Shown here piece after piece: positions 9,978 through 23,855 of a DNA stretch of 33,548 nt. The DNA is from Podila epigama (Eukaryota; Mortierellomycota; Mortierellomycetes; Mortierellales; Mortierellaceae): assembly GCA_015679605.1 (NCBI GenBank), contig JAAAVE010000071.1, positions 1-33,548 of the forward strand, given 5' to 3'. Under the pieces are notes generated by a model that did not search any database, was not told the DNA's origin, and saw only the letters and a list, made by a program, of their open reading frames with translations. The stretch's first letter is position 1. Every line of letters begins with the position of its first letter. The translations under genes were made by a program, and so were the position numbers.

Positions 9978-10790
9978 TATTGGGCTGAGGAAAAGAGAGA
10001 AAGAAAGAAAAAACAAGTTATATGTTTATGACATGAACAAAGATGTAAAAAGAAACGAAAAAAACCTGTTTAACGGGTGAATGACAAGGACCCATTGTAT
10101 ATATCATATCAAATGTATTAAAAAAATGAGACAACCAAAAGGCCATGACGATGACAATGAGACCATGTCCAGTGTAGTGAAATTAGTCTAGACCTTTGGC
10201 AGAAAAGACCAAAGTAAGGCGACCATGAGTTGTAGTCATGGATGGAAGAGGCTTTTTTTTGTTGTGTGTGTGTGTTTTTTTTCTTCTTGCAGATAAAGTG
10301 CAAGAGCCGTTGAACGAAACAATAGCCAGTGGCGAGAGATCGAGCATTGTGCCTTATTGAGCCTCAAACCGGTCTGCATCGCATGGCACGGCATTGTTTG
10401 GCCATTGAAATGAAAAGCTGCACAATGTGAGCAATGTTGTGACCTGTGGAGGGTGTGGCGATCAAGGAAGAACATGGACATGCCATCCACAAATGGGCGC
10501 ATGGTCCACATGTAATTCTTTGTTTCGATGTTTTCTTTGTTTTTGTTTTTGTAACGAGTGTGTGCTACCATGATCTTGACCCACAACATGACAACATGGT
10601 CGACCATTGTCAAAAGAACAAAAGGCCATTTATACCTCTGCATAATCTTTGACCTTTCGCCCCCACATCACCCTCACCCCACCTTGTCACCTTCCTTGTT
10701 TCCCTCTTCTTCTTTTTGTTCTTGCACCCTTTTCACACACCTGTAACTGTGCCATCCTCCAGCGTTTGACTTGAATTCCTTTTTTTGGTC
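9978..10790. other. Intergenic between the Gln-rich protein and FAD monooxygenase genes
   Basis: No gene is supported. The left part is A-rich 3' untranslated sequence. The middle has a short GTGTGT run near 10262-10276. The right part (about 10655-10785) is a C/T-rich leader leading to the ATG at 10791. Confidence 0.55.
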
Positions 10791-13619
10791 ATGACTGAAA
10801 AGTCGCTTCATGTTCTTATTGTCGGCGGTGGCGTGAGTGGCCTACTCCTTGCCCTCCTCATGGAGCGTGCCCAGGTCAGCTACATGGTCATTGAGCGCCA
10901 AGCTGAGGCTGATTACAACCTCAAAGGCATTCTGCAACTGACGGCGACCTCACTCGGCGTCCTGGACCAGCTTGGCATCTTGCCCGAGTACATGGCGCTG
11001 GCCAAGGTCTCCCGGGGTGTCTCCCTCTTCAAATCTGACTTGGAGTTTGTGGGCCATTACCCGACCCAGCATCACGAGAGCCACTTTGGATATCCAACCA
11101 CTGTCATCACTCGCATGGCCTTTTGTCGCCTTCTGTTGTCAAAGATCCCACGAGAGAACATTCGATGGAAACAACACATTACCGAGATTATTCATGGCGA
11201 CTCGGGTGTCTCGGTTCACTGTACAGATGGCTCCACCACCTCCTCGTCCACAACCCCTGTATCTGCGACAACTCCGGTCCGTGCGCCTGCTGCTTCTGCA
11301 TCTTGTTCTGTGCCTGCTTCTGTTTCCATGCCTACCTCTACCTCTGCATCTACCTCTGCATCTCCATCTGCATCTCCATCTGCTTCAATGTCTGCATCAA
11401 CACCTGGCGCCGGGACTAAACAGCAGCATCATGCCAGCTGTTCCAGCATGGAAGAGTATCTCAATGACTTGCGAGAGTTTGCTCTGCATCCAGGCTCCTT
11501 GTCTTCCCAGGCAAGATGTGGTCTAAGTGGAGCAGCAGCTGCCTCCATCAGGTATTATGGCCAGTCCTACAATACCAGTTCTCGATCCCGTGGCGTAACA
11601 AGAATCAAACCTTGGAGTCTTTTGCGACGAGTTCGATATGATGGCGATATACTCGTCGGCGCTGACGGTGCATATTCCCAGGTCCGGCAGAGTCTCTATG
11701 AACGAATGGCTGTCATCGGACGACGGGTGGAATTAGCAAAGGCGCAACAAAAGACAGCACACAAAGTTCATTCCTCTCCCATTCCTCCCCTTCAAAGTAA
11801 CAGAAGCAATGATAGCATTAGCAACAGTTTCTGCTCCAGTCTTCACAATCGCCAGTCCTTGAGGCGCGTCGATGCGGAACGTCATTTCACTTCCACAAAG
11901 TCAACATCATCCAGCCAGGTCGCTGTCTCGGCTCCTACTACACCGCCTTCGTCAGGCTCAATCACCTTGACTAGCGACTCGTTCTCGGCGCCCTCTGTCG
12001 CCACAACAACGAGTCTACCGATTCATAGTGATCCAAAATCCAAAAACGTGGCTAGTTCTAGTTCCGGGAGCCTAGTAGAGGGCGACAACCGGCCTAATAA
12101 CCAAGAAGAGAAGCTCCGTCGGAGTCAGAGTCTCGGAGACTTTTGTCGGCGCCTCGCTCCCTCTCATTCTCTTCCGCTCCAGCAGGAACCCACGATACCT
12201 GTTCGTAGCATCAGCCTCAAGCCGGAGATCTCCAAGGCCGACAAACTACCTTTGCGGGTCACCGAAGTTGCCATCTTTGGAATCACCGATCGATTAAGCC
12301 ATGATGACTTTCCAGAGGCTGCGGGTCGCTTTGCAAATATTAAGCTGGTCGGGGACAAGGACAGCAATTACTCTGTAAGTGGAGCGGAACAACATTGTAG
12401 AAGTTGGTCGCGCAGTGACGAATATTCCAAGTACTAATCTTGTATATGAACACGCTCTGTGGACACGCCAACTCTCCGAATGCTCTTACTCTCGTAGATA
12501 TTTACATCTTCACTCGGGAACAACTCCATTGCGTGGTCCGTGGTGGGGCCTGTGAACCACTGTGATAATGTACAGGACGGCAACTTTGGCCAGTCGGAAT
12601 GGGGTGTCGAGCTGGTGGAGGCACTCATGAACCGCTGTCGACACATCAAGTCGCCTTGGGGCGGCGTCCTTGGTGACCTTTTCAACCAAACGCCCAAGAG
12701 TACGATCTGTAAGCATCTCATTGAAGAAAAGCTGTTCAGTACGTGGTTCTACGGCCGCACATGTCTGATGGGCGATGGTATGTATGGTTCACAAATATCG
12801 TTATCGTTCTTTCTTTCTCTCTCTCTCTCTCTCGTTCTCTGTCATCGTTTTGCTAGTAGGCATATCCGAGACTAACTCTTTCTTTTCATATCTTTCTCAC
12901 TCTCATTCACTCTCTACAAAATGAAGCATGTCATAAGGTACGACTGGCAGCAACATTGTTCAATCAAAAGATTCATCGCAAGCTATATTGTCGGTCATAG
13001 ATTCGTAGCGAATCAAACTCCTATCCGTATCACTGAACTCTCTTCATTATAGCTGACAACCTACGCCGGACTTGCTGGCGAGAGCTCCATTGCTGATGCG
13101 GTGTGTCTGGCCAGTATGATCAAGCACCTACCAGGCAATCCTACTAGCGACATGATCACTAATGCCTTTGACTTTTATCGAGAGAAGCGTTACCACCATG
13201 TCAAAGTGGCCATGTATTGGAGTAGAGAATTTGGACGAGCGGTTCTCCGCAAGGTAAAGGAGATGAGCATTATGAGGAAAAAAAAGAGAGAGAGCCAGAA
13301 AGATCAATGTTGCATATTCCCATTTTTTCCTTCTTCCATATTTTTGACATTGTGTTTCTAGGGACGTGTATCGAACGTGGTTCGAAAAGCGTGGTACAAG
13401 ATGCCGAGTTGGGTCCATCGTTCGTTGATCGACAGGATCTACTACCCAAAGATTCAGAATGTTCAGTTCTTGCCCAGTGTGAGACTCACCACCGATCACC
13501 ACCACAAGCTTCGTACGCGTATCGAATGCTGGGACTCTGAACAAATTGTGCAGCGAATCCGAGGTTGTGCTTTGGATGATTTGGCGACGGTGACGTTGTC
13601 AAGTCCTGTGAGTTGCTGA
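10791..13619 (+). CDS. FAD-dependent monooxygenase with large low-complexity insertions
   Basis: Five exons, 10791-12374, 12498-12777, 12927-12937, 13053-13253 and 13362-13619, give 777 residues; all introns are GT-AG. It belongs to the aromatic-hydroxylase/PheA-like flavoprotein monooxygenases, which use NAD(P)H and O2. The N-terminal Rossmann motif is LIVGGGVSGLLLALLMER (GxGxxG at 12-17), the DG motif is DGDILVGADGAYSQVRQ (about 283-299) and the GD motif is GDACHK (about 619-624). The last is split by introns, with ACHK encoded by an 11-nt exon. Family members are usually 400-550 residues. The extra length is two Ser/Thr/Ala-rich insertions, roughly 145-270 and 310-500, the first with a TCTGCA-type hexamer repeat in its DNA. 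There is no signal peptide. The substrate cannot be told from sequence. The start is the ATG at 10791; no other in-frame ATG lies close upstream. Confidence 0.88.
12927..12937 (+). other. 11-nt micro-exon of the FAD monooxygenase
   Basis: The exon CATGTCATAAG is bounded by an AG acceptor and a GTACGA donor. With the last base of the previous exon (GAT G) it encodes Ala-Cys-His-Lys, giving MGDACHK-LTTYAG, the conserved GD motif of these flavoproteins. Skipping it removes the motif and shifts the frame. Confidence 0.82.
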
Positions 13620-13900
13620 AAGAAAGAAAGAACGAAATAAAAAAGAAAGTGGGAAAAAACCTGTCGGGAGTCAAATCAAGAGGAGAAAAAGAACAAGAGG
13701 AACAAAATGACAGAATGCTTTTCTCTTTCCCTTTTTGGAAGCCCCGAGAGTGACTGCTTTTCCTCTTCAATTGTTGGCGCTTCGCCAAAGATTTGATCAG
13801 TCCAAAGCATCCATTCATTCATTCCCCTCCAACACATTCTTGTTCCGTCCTTCCATCCATTCCCGTTTTATTCAACTTTAATCTCACTAATCCAACAATA

Positions 13901-14866
13901 ATGTCGCTCGCCATCCTGTCCTCGTCGATCAAGGGATCTCTCCGCACCTCAGCCCGTGTTGCTGCTATTGCAAAGCCTTCATCAGCCTGGACTTCCCGTT
14001 TCTATACTACCTCTGGCGACAAGAAGCAGGAATCGACTCCTACACCTGAATCAACAGAAGCAGCAGCAGCAGCAGAGGCTGGCGCTGAGAAGACTGACGA
14101 CAAGAGTGCTGACGCTCATGCAGAGGCCCTTGCTGCCAAGGATAAGCAGCTTGCTGAAGTCAAGGTATAGTTGTGTTTTCTTCTCCTTGTTTTTCTTGTA
14201 TGATTTGTTATTTCGTGTTTATGCTATGCGTGCGAAAACAAGACAAGAATGAATGAAGAGGATGATCTGGAACGCAAAGCAACGACAAAAGATTCACAAG
14301 CTCGTCAACTTGAAAAACGTTTTATAAAACGTTTCAAGTTGAATTGCTGCGAATGTACCTGATCAGTCTTGATAAAGTTGTTTACTCATATGTTGCTGTC
14401 CTTGATCGGTTACTTTGGTGTTTTCTAGGATCGCCTTTTGCGCACTCTTGCCGATATGGAGAACTTGCGCCAGCGCACTGCCAAGGAGGTTGCCAACAGC
14501 AAGGAGTACTCAATTCAAAAGTTTGCCAAGGACCTGTTGGACACCGCCGATATTCTTTCTATGGCCATCAAGAATGTGCCTCAGGAGGAGATCAGTGAGA
14601 CTTCGACCAACACCCACTTGAAGAACCTTCACACTGGTGTCTCCATGACCCGCGATGAGCTCCTCAAGACCTTCAAGCGCTTTGGTGTTGAGCCCTTTGA
14701 CCCTATTAACGAGAAGTTTGACCCCAACTTCCATCAGGCCAACTTCCAGGTCCCCATGCCTGGCAAGGAGCCCGGTACCGTGTTTGACGTTCAGAAGATT
14801 GGTTACATGATCAAGGGTCGTGTCCTCCGGCCGGCACAGGTTGGCGTTGTCCAGTCGACCGATTAG
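13901..14866 (+). CDS. MGE1: Mitochondrial GrpE nucleotide-exchange factor
   Basis: Two exons, 13901-14164 and 14429-14866 (GT-AG), give 233 residues. GrpE releases ADP from matrix Hsp70, serving protein import and folding. The N terminus is a Ser/Arg/Ala-rich presequence with likely cleavage near residue 35 (SRFYTTSGD). An Ala/Glu-rich stretch is followed by a long helix (about 68-115) spanning the splice junction, with the family-typical RTLADMENLRQRTAKE. The C-terminal beta-wing domain has FDPNFHQANFQVP, PGTVFDVQKIGYMIKGRVLRPAQVGV and an acidic end. The length matches fungal Mge1. The intron carries a 38-nt near-perfect inverted repeat. An in-frame extension upstream of 13901 has no other ATG that gives a better presequence. 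The gene converges on COX23. Confidence 0.95.
14305..14342. repeat. 38-nt inverted repeat within the MGE1 intron
   Basis: Arms of 10 bp (TCAACTTGAA / TTCAAGTTGA) flank a 16-bp perfect palindrome (ACGTTTTATAAAACGT). The only asymmetry is two extra A between the left arm and the core. In RNA it could fold into one long hairpin with a 2-nt bulge. Confidence 0.85.
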
Positions 14867-15119
14867 AGGGAACCATCATGTCTTTTGTTTTTCAAGCCTT
14901 TACACCACGTTCTTTGTTCTTTCTTTTTTGTTTATTCACAGCACCTTTCCATTTTGCCATATAGTTTTACTCGTTTTTTTTTTTTTTTTTTTTTTTTGCA
15001 CTTTTTTTTTTCTTGTGATGTTTTTGTCTGTCATATATAAATTATTAGAACATCGTAGCAACAAGATCTCTGTTATATATTGTGTGTGTTTTTTTGCTAT
15101 ATACATTGGTTATTTCCCG

Positions 15120-15746
15120 CTAAGCCTTTCCAGCGGCGTTGGAGGTATTATCATCATCATCCGTAATGCCCAAGTTCCTGAGTCTGCGCTCCTCACGCAA
15201 CGATGCCAACTGTTGGACAATGGAAAAAGAAGGAAAGGATTGGTGAGTAATATGTTTTTTTTTCTGTTGGGTGGAAAAACGTAACAGGCAAAAGAACAAA
15301 AAAGACTTTCTCCGAGTCATCCCCCCCACATATCGTAGTCACAAAAATAAATGGGTATCCGCCCGCCCACGAAACCAGCCGAAGAAGACCGTTCTTTATG
15401 CGACATATTCAAGACTTTGAACAAGAGTATGCAAATAAACAAAGGAAAAAAACCTTACCCATTTCTTCTTGCAGTCGCTATAGTCCTTGAAAAAGCGTGT
15501 ACATCTCTTCTTGTCATAGTTGTTATCATCCATACACTTCATGGAAGCCTTGGTCTGCGCGCGACAGGGGTCCATGAAATGTGATTGGGCCTTGGCATTA
15601 TACTCCTTATTGAATTGCTTCATTTCTGCATCCGATGTTGTAATGGGCTCATGGCGTCTACGAGGTGCTCGTGGGATAGAACCAGGTGTTGTTGCCTCTG
15701 CTGCCGTTGTTGTTTGCTCGTTCTTTGGCGTGGATGCGTCAGTCAT
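15120..15746 (-). CDS. COX23: Twin CX9C protein, Cox23-like
   Basis: Two exons, 15746-15459 and 15209-15120, with a GT-AG intron, give 125 residues. The CHCH domain has Cys61-Cys71 and Cys82-Cys92, each pair separated by nine residues, as in substrates of the Mia40 intermembrane-space import pathway. The NKEYNAKAQSHFMDPC and RCTRFFKDYSDCKKKW segments resemble Cox23, which is needed for cytochrome c oxidase assembly and copper homeostasis in the intermembrane space. The N-terminal 50 residues are Thr/Ala-rich and probably disordered. Exon 2 supplies a charged tail ending in DDDDNTSNAAGKA. The family is clear. The paralogue (Cox23 rather than another twin-CX9C protein such as Cmc4 or Cox19) is a likely but not certain call. 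Confidence 0.85.
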
Positions 15747-16575
15747 GTCTGGAACGTGTGTTGTGTTATTGTGCGTTGTTTTCCGTGGGAGAACGGGGCA
15801 GACTCATATGTTTGATTTGAATCACGTGAGCATCGAGTTAAACAGTCGCCGGATCGAGCTTTTTTCTTACAGGGATTTTGGTCGTTTACAACGCAAACGC
15901 GAGTTCGCACATGAAAAGAAAACAAAACATAAAAAAAAAACTATGCTCGTGGAAGAACTACCACAACAACATCACAACGACCTAACAGCTCGACTTATCT
16001 ATCTACAGAAACTGAAGGACAACAGATAGATAGTCTTTATGCGAGATATGAACCCGTGTGGCTCGGCTTGGCTTGGCTCAGAGTCTAGGCTACTGAAGGT
16101 CTCTTTGTTTTTTGCAAATCGGATTGTAAGTAGACATGTACGTACTACTAACCACACTACCTTCGCCCTATGCCGACTTGAGAGTCGAAAGGAAAAAGAA
16201 TAACAAGCGGATGAGCTTCTTTTGATATGTGTTGTTCTTTTCTTGTTTTGTGTTCATCGTGTGAATATATGCGAGAGCGTGCGACATGCAGGAGCCAGTG
16301 ACGGCTCCAGCAACACAAGAGCACAAGAAGCAATATGTACAACCACCCCTTGTGGACACTGTACCCTCCAACGTACATACCCCCGCACTCGAAAGGTGTA
16401 CCATGGAGTGAATACACCCAGGCAGACACGCACAAAGGGGTATGACCTAAAAAAAAAAAAAAAAAGGAATCTGGGGAAGGGCTCGGATGTGCTTCGGATG
16501 TTGCGCCGGGGTTGTTTTTTTCACCAATCAGGCCTAGCTTAAATGCCTAGCGGACATTAGCTGGGTTTATTTGTG

Positions 16576-16597
16576 GTCGTTCTTAAAAGAGAACGAC
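16576..16597. repeat. Perfect small inverted repeat
   Basis: GTCGTTCT and AGAACGAC are separated by 6 nt (TAAAAG). It lies in the spacer far from either flanking start codon. It could form a hairpin, with no U tract to suggest a bacterial-type terminator. Confidence 0.7.
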
Positions 16598-17467
16598 AGA
16601 AAAGGGTGCATCCACATGCATTCTGGGGCATTGCACATGGTTGAGAGCCGTTTTCGGAAGGTCGTGTGAGTTGACTTTTTGGACGCGAAGGTTTTTTTTT
16701 TTTCTCTCTCTCTCACTCTCTCTATCTTTTTTATTTACTGTATGTAAGGCTGTCAATGTGTCTGGCGCTCTGTTCGTTCTGGTCCATTAGCCAACAAGAG
16801 GATGAATGTATCTCCAAGTTGGTATGGTATGAAGTGTACACTATCGCAATGCAATTAACAGCTGAAAGGGCGAAAGAGAGAATAAACAAAAAAAAAACAA
16901 ACAAAGGAAGTCGATGGGAAAGAACATCCTCGTCCGACTGGTCAAAATAGAGTGTTTATCATCTGAACGTTGACATTCACTCCCATTCTTATTTTTACAC
17001 TATTATTATTATTATTATTTCACCTTCAATTGCTTCAATTGCTTCAAACTGAGTCTGACGAGAAGAGTGAAAAGAGATGACGAGCGATGACGGGCAATGA
17101 ATTTAACTTGACCCATCATGGCGATAACGGTCTCTCTCCTGCCGCCTGCCTTTGTCAGCTCTTTGTCTGTTTCCCCCCTCATGCTTATACACATGCACAA
17201 AGACAAAACACACATCCAAACGAGGAGCATTTCTGTCCATGCCGGAGGCTCGCTTTCAGTTCCCGCTTCATGAACGAGAGAAAAAATCTGTCTGTTGGAG
17301 TCCAACAGGCATGTATCGCCAAGTTGGTACTACAACGAACAATGCACACACCTGAAAGAAGAACCTTCTCCCTGACTGTACAATACCACTGAATTATGTA
17401 TTGTACGGAAGCAATTGACGAAATGGTCCTCACCGAAGGACTTCCATGCCGCATCTACAAACTGAAT

Positions 17468-17540
17468 GTACCTGCACCCTTCTGCACTTGTACCTGCACT
17501 GGTACTTGCAATGGTACCTGTACAGTACTGTACCTGTACC
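17468..17540 (+). promoter_or_regulatory. GTACCTG repeat cluster upstream of alkaline phosphatase
   Basis: Tandem 12-bp units GTACCTGCACTG, GTACTTGCAATG and GTACCTGTACAG (17490-17525) are followed by TACTGTACCTGTACC, with another GTACCTGC at 17468. A 14-bp perfect palindrome (GTACAGTACTGTAC) lies at 17520-17533. The cluster ends 53 bp before the TATA box. The calpain promoter carries the same kind of repeat in the same orientation, so it is a candidate upstream activating element. Confidence 0.5.
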
Positions 17541-17593
17541 TCTGCTTTGTTCATGGCCCACCGACAATGCAAAACGGACTGCCAGTCTCTGCT

Positions 17594-17602
17594 TATATAA
17601 AA
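17594..17602 (+). promoter_or_regulatory. TATA box of the alkaline phosphatase gene
   Basis: TATATAAAA sits 126 bp upstream of the ATG at 17720, between the GTACCTG repeats and a C/T-rich probable initiator/leader region. Confidence 0.65.
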
Positions 17603-17719
17603 GTCAATGCTTGACCGTTCTTTTCTTTTTCCTCTTTTCACTTTTTGCTTCTTGTCACCCTCCATTCTCTTTACACCAATCTCCTTCAAACGAAGCGCCC
17701 CTGATTCAAAAATAATAAA

Positions 17720-19864
17720 ATGGTCAAGGTCTTTTCATTCGCTCTTGTCTCGTTGGCTACAGCCATCGCTGCTGTTTCTGCCCTTGACAAGCCTGGCCAG
17801 TTCCGTCGCTTGGGTGCTTGCCCTGATATGGGATGCGTCTTCCCTCCAGACAGGTAATCATCATTATACCCCCGTTCCTCCTTCTTCTCTCAATTCACAC
17901 ATACCCGCACACTCAGACATTTTTTTCTTTCCACTCCACGTCTCTCTATATCCCATAAACTCACCATAAATTAAATCGTAAATGCCTCCAGATCTCAGTT
18001 CATTGCCGGTTCTACGTTCGATGTTCGTGTCGAGGTCCACGCCGAGGACAGCGCCAAGCCCAACGCCAAGTACTCACTCTCGATTCAAAAGTTGGGCAAG
18101 ACCAAGAAGAACAACAGCAATGACAAGGCCAAGGCCAAGGCTGTCGATTTCTCAAAGTATGTCAAGATCAAGGCTGATACTCAAGAGGCCTGGAACTTTA
18201 CCTACTTCAAGGATGCAGCTCACTACTGGAAGGATAAGGATGGTGACAAGTCCGCCGCCACGCCCGTGAACGTTGTCTCATCGGCCTGGCGTCAGGTCTC
18301 CATCAAGGAGCCTGGTACCTACAAGGTCACCCTCAAGTACGACAATGGCAAGAAGACCGAGGTTCTATGGACCGTTGACCCTGCCCCCAAGAAGCGCAAG
18401 GCCAAGAATGTGATCTTGTTCATCGGTGACGGTATGACCTCGCCCATGATCACGGCCGCCCGTCTCATCTCCAAGCCCCACTCTGCCGGTCACTACCTCA
18501 AGAAGATGAACATGGACCAGTTCCCCTACTTGGGTCATGTCATGACCAACGCTATGGACTCGCTCATTACTGACTCGGCCAACTCGGCCTCCGCCTACAA
18601 CACTGGCCACAAGTCCGCCAACAATGCCTTGGGTGTCTACCCTGATACATCTGCCAGTCCCTTTGACGACCCCAAGCAGGAACTTCTCGCCGAGTTGCTT
18701 CGTCGTCGTTCCAAGAAGATGGGTGGTCGCGGTGGTGTCGGTATTGTCACCACAGCCGAAGTCCAAGACGCGACTCCCGCTGCTGTCTACTCCCACACCC
18801 GTAACCGTGATGAAAAGGCTACGATTGTCGACCAGATGATTCACGGCCCCAAGGCCGTCGTGGCCGATGTCATCCTCGGCGGTGGTGGCAAGTACTTCCA
18901 CAGCAAGGCTGGAGGCAAGTCCCTGAACGGAACCGACTACTATGCTGCCTACCGCAAGGAGCACGGTTACAAGGTTGTCCACAACAAGGATGATCTCCTC
19001 AAATACAAGGGCAAGGATCCCCTCCTCGGTATTTTCCACTCTGGCGCTCTCGATGTCTGGATGGAGCGCAATGTCTACAAGGACAACATGAAGAACTCGA
19101 CCACTGCTGACCCAACCGGTGCCCCCGGTCCCGCCTTGAACCAGCCCAACTTGGACCAGATGGTCATCAAGGGTCTCGAGGTCCTCGAGAGACGTCACCA
19201 CAAGGAGGGATGGTTCATGATGGCTGAGGCTGCTTCTATTGACAAGATGATGCACCCTATGGACTATGACCGTGCATTGGCTGATCTCCTCGAGCTCGAC
19301 AGCACTATCGGCAAGACCAAGGCCTGGCTTAAGCAAAAGAAGCTTGACAAGGATACATTGGTCGTTGTCACTGCTGACCACGGCCATTCCTTTGATGTCT
19401 ATGGTTCCGTTGATACTCAATACTTCAACTCGATCGAGGAAGGCAAGGAGTTGGAGAAGAAGAGCTCCATCGGCACTTACGAGAACTCTGGCTGGACTTC
19501 GTATGTTGATGCTGACGGTGATGGTTTCCCTGACGCATGGGATGTCCGTTTCACGCTTGCCGCCGGTACTGCTGGATTCCCTGCACACAAGGAGAACTTC
19601 CAAGTCAACGTCAAGGGCGCCAACGTTCCTGCTATCGCCCACGGCAACTCGCACCACCACTACAAGGAATATGTCCCTAACCCTGACCAGGACGGTTTGC
19701 TCAAGCCTGGTACTGTCCCCGTGACTGAGGTCGTCGGTGTCCACTCTCTTCAGGACGTGCCAATCTTTGCCAGTGGCCCTGGTGCCGAAGCCTTTGCTGG
19801 TGTCATGGACAACACCGAGGTCTTCCACAAGATTGCTCAAGCCTTGGGTTTGGGTGGCAACTAG
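17720..19864 (+). CDS. Secreted alkaline phosphatase family protein
   Basis: Two exons, 17720-17853 and 17992-19864 (GT-AG), give 668 residues. A signal peptide (1-21, ending AVSA) precedes a region of about 160 residues, with CPDMGC near its start, that has no motif I know. The catalytic alkaline phosphatase domain begins with NVILFIGDGM (metal Asp near 190) and contains ITDSANSASAY (about 238-248), where the Ser of DSA is the phosphorylated nucleophile, and VTADHGHSFDVYG (about 504-516) with metal His/Asp ligands. It hydrolyses phosphate monoesters, probably outside the cell. An insertion has DADGDGFPDAWD (about 549-560), a DxDxDG calcium-loop-like sequence, followed by a HGNSHHH segment. 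Strong C-ending codon bias in exon 2 suggests high expression. The promoter has a good TATA box. It could be a phosphodiesterase-like member, but the DSA motif argues for a true phosphatase. Confidence 0.9.
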
Positions 19865-20092
19865 AGACGCACACTTTTAAACATTTTTTTTTGTACACAC
19901 ACATACACGCGTACAAACGATCAAAAAGAGAGAAAAAAAAACCATTCCTAAGTATCATACCCTTCAGCATATTTCATAGATTATTCCAAAAAGATAAAAA
20001 AAAAACAATTTTCGTAAATTCATCTTTGCACTGAGGGAGTACACAAACAATTTACTGGGGGCATATGGGACGCAATAATGCTGACACTCTTT

Positions 20093-23553
<3,461 letters not shown>

Positions 23554-23855
23554 TTGAGAATGAATATTTCCTGGATAGAAGCGATTGTTTCTTTGAGTTT
23601 CCTTTTTGAATGGTGCTCCTGTTTCCAGAATAGTGTACGGTGTCCGATCCAGATGGCCACAGTGGTGGTTGGTTGTTAACGATTGTGAAGTGTGATGCAA
23701 AGAAGAATGAAGACTGCACAGAGCGAAACGACAAGGAGCACAAGCACAAGCAGTCACAACGTCAGTTATTTTCACTCAAAAAAAAAAAAATGCATGTTCC
23801 ACAAAGGACACTTCCTTCACCTCTGCAACCTTCTATTCATCTATTCCATCAGAAA
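23554..23855. other. Shared divergent promoter of U2SURP and the CCDC97-family gene
   Basis: About 300 bp separate the two proposed start codons. No TATA-like box is evident on either side. There is an A run before 23790 and a C/T-rich leader before 23856. Confidence 0.5.

Larger units (their letters stand above)
15747..17719. other. 2 kb divergent spacer between COX23 and alkaline phosphatase
   Basis: I see no supportable gene. Short frames exist on both strands, but none shows family motifs or links through plausible introns. Contents include A runs (about 16449-16465), a T/TC-rich tract (about 16691-16720), ATT repeats (about 17000-17020), a perfect 8-bp-arm hairpin at 16576-16597, and near the right end the GTACCTG repeat cluster and TATA box of the alkaline phosphatase promoter. 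Confidence 0.55.

Noticed and set aside
13793-13900. Upstream in-frame extension of MGE1
   Set aside because: It reads pyrimidine-rich leader sequence. The ATG at 13901 starts a typical mitochondrial presequence.
15520-16029. 169-codon open frame on the plus strand
   Set aside because: It overlaps COX23 exon 1 in antisense and shows no motif.
18365-19840. A 491-codon open frame antisense to alkaline phosphatase
   Set aside because: It is a by-product of the strong codon bias of the sense gene. The translation is Val/Gly/Leu-rich with no domain, while the sense strand has a signal peptide and complete catalytic motifs.
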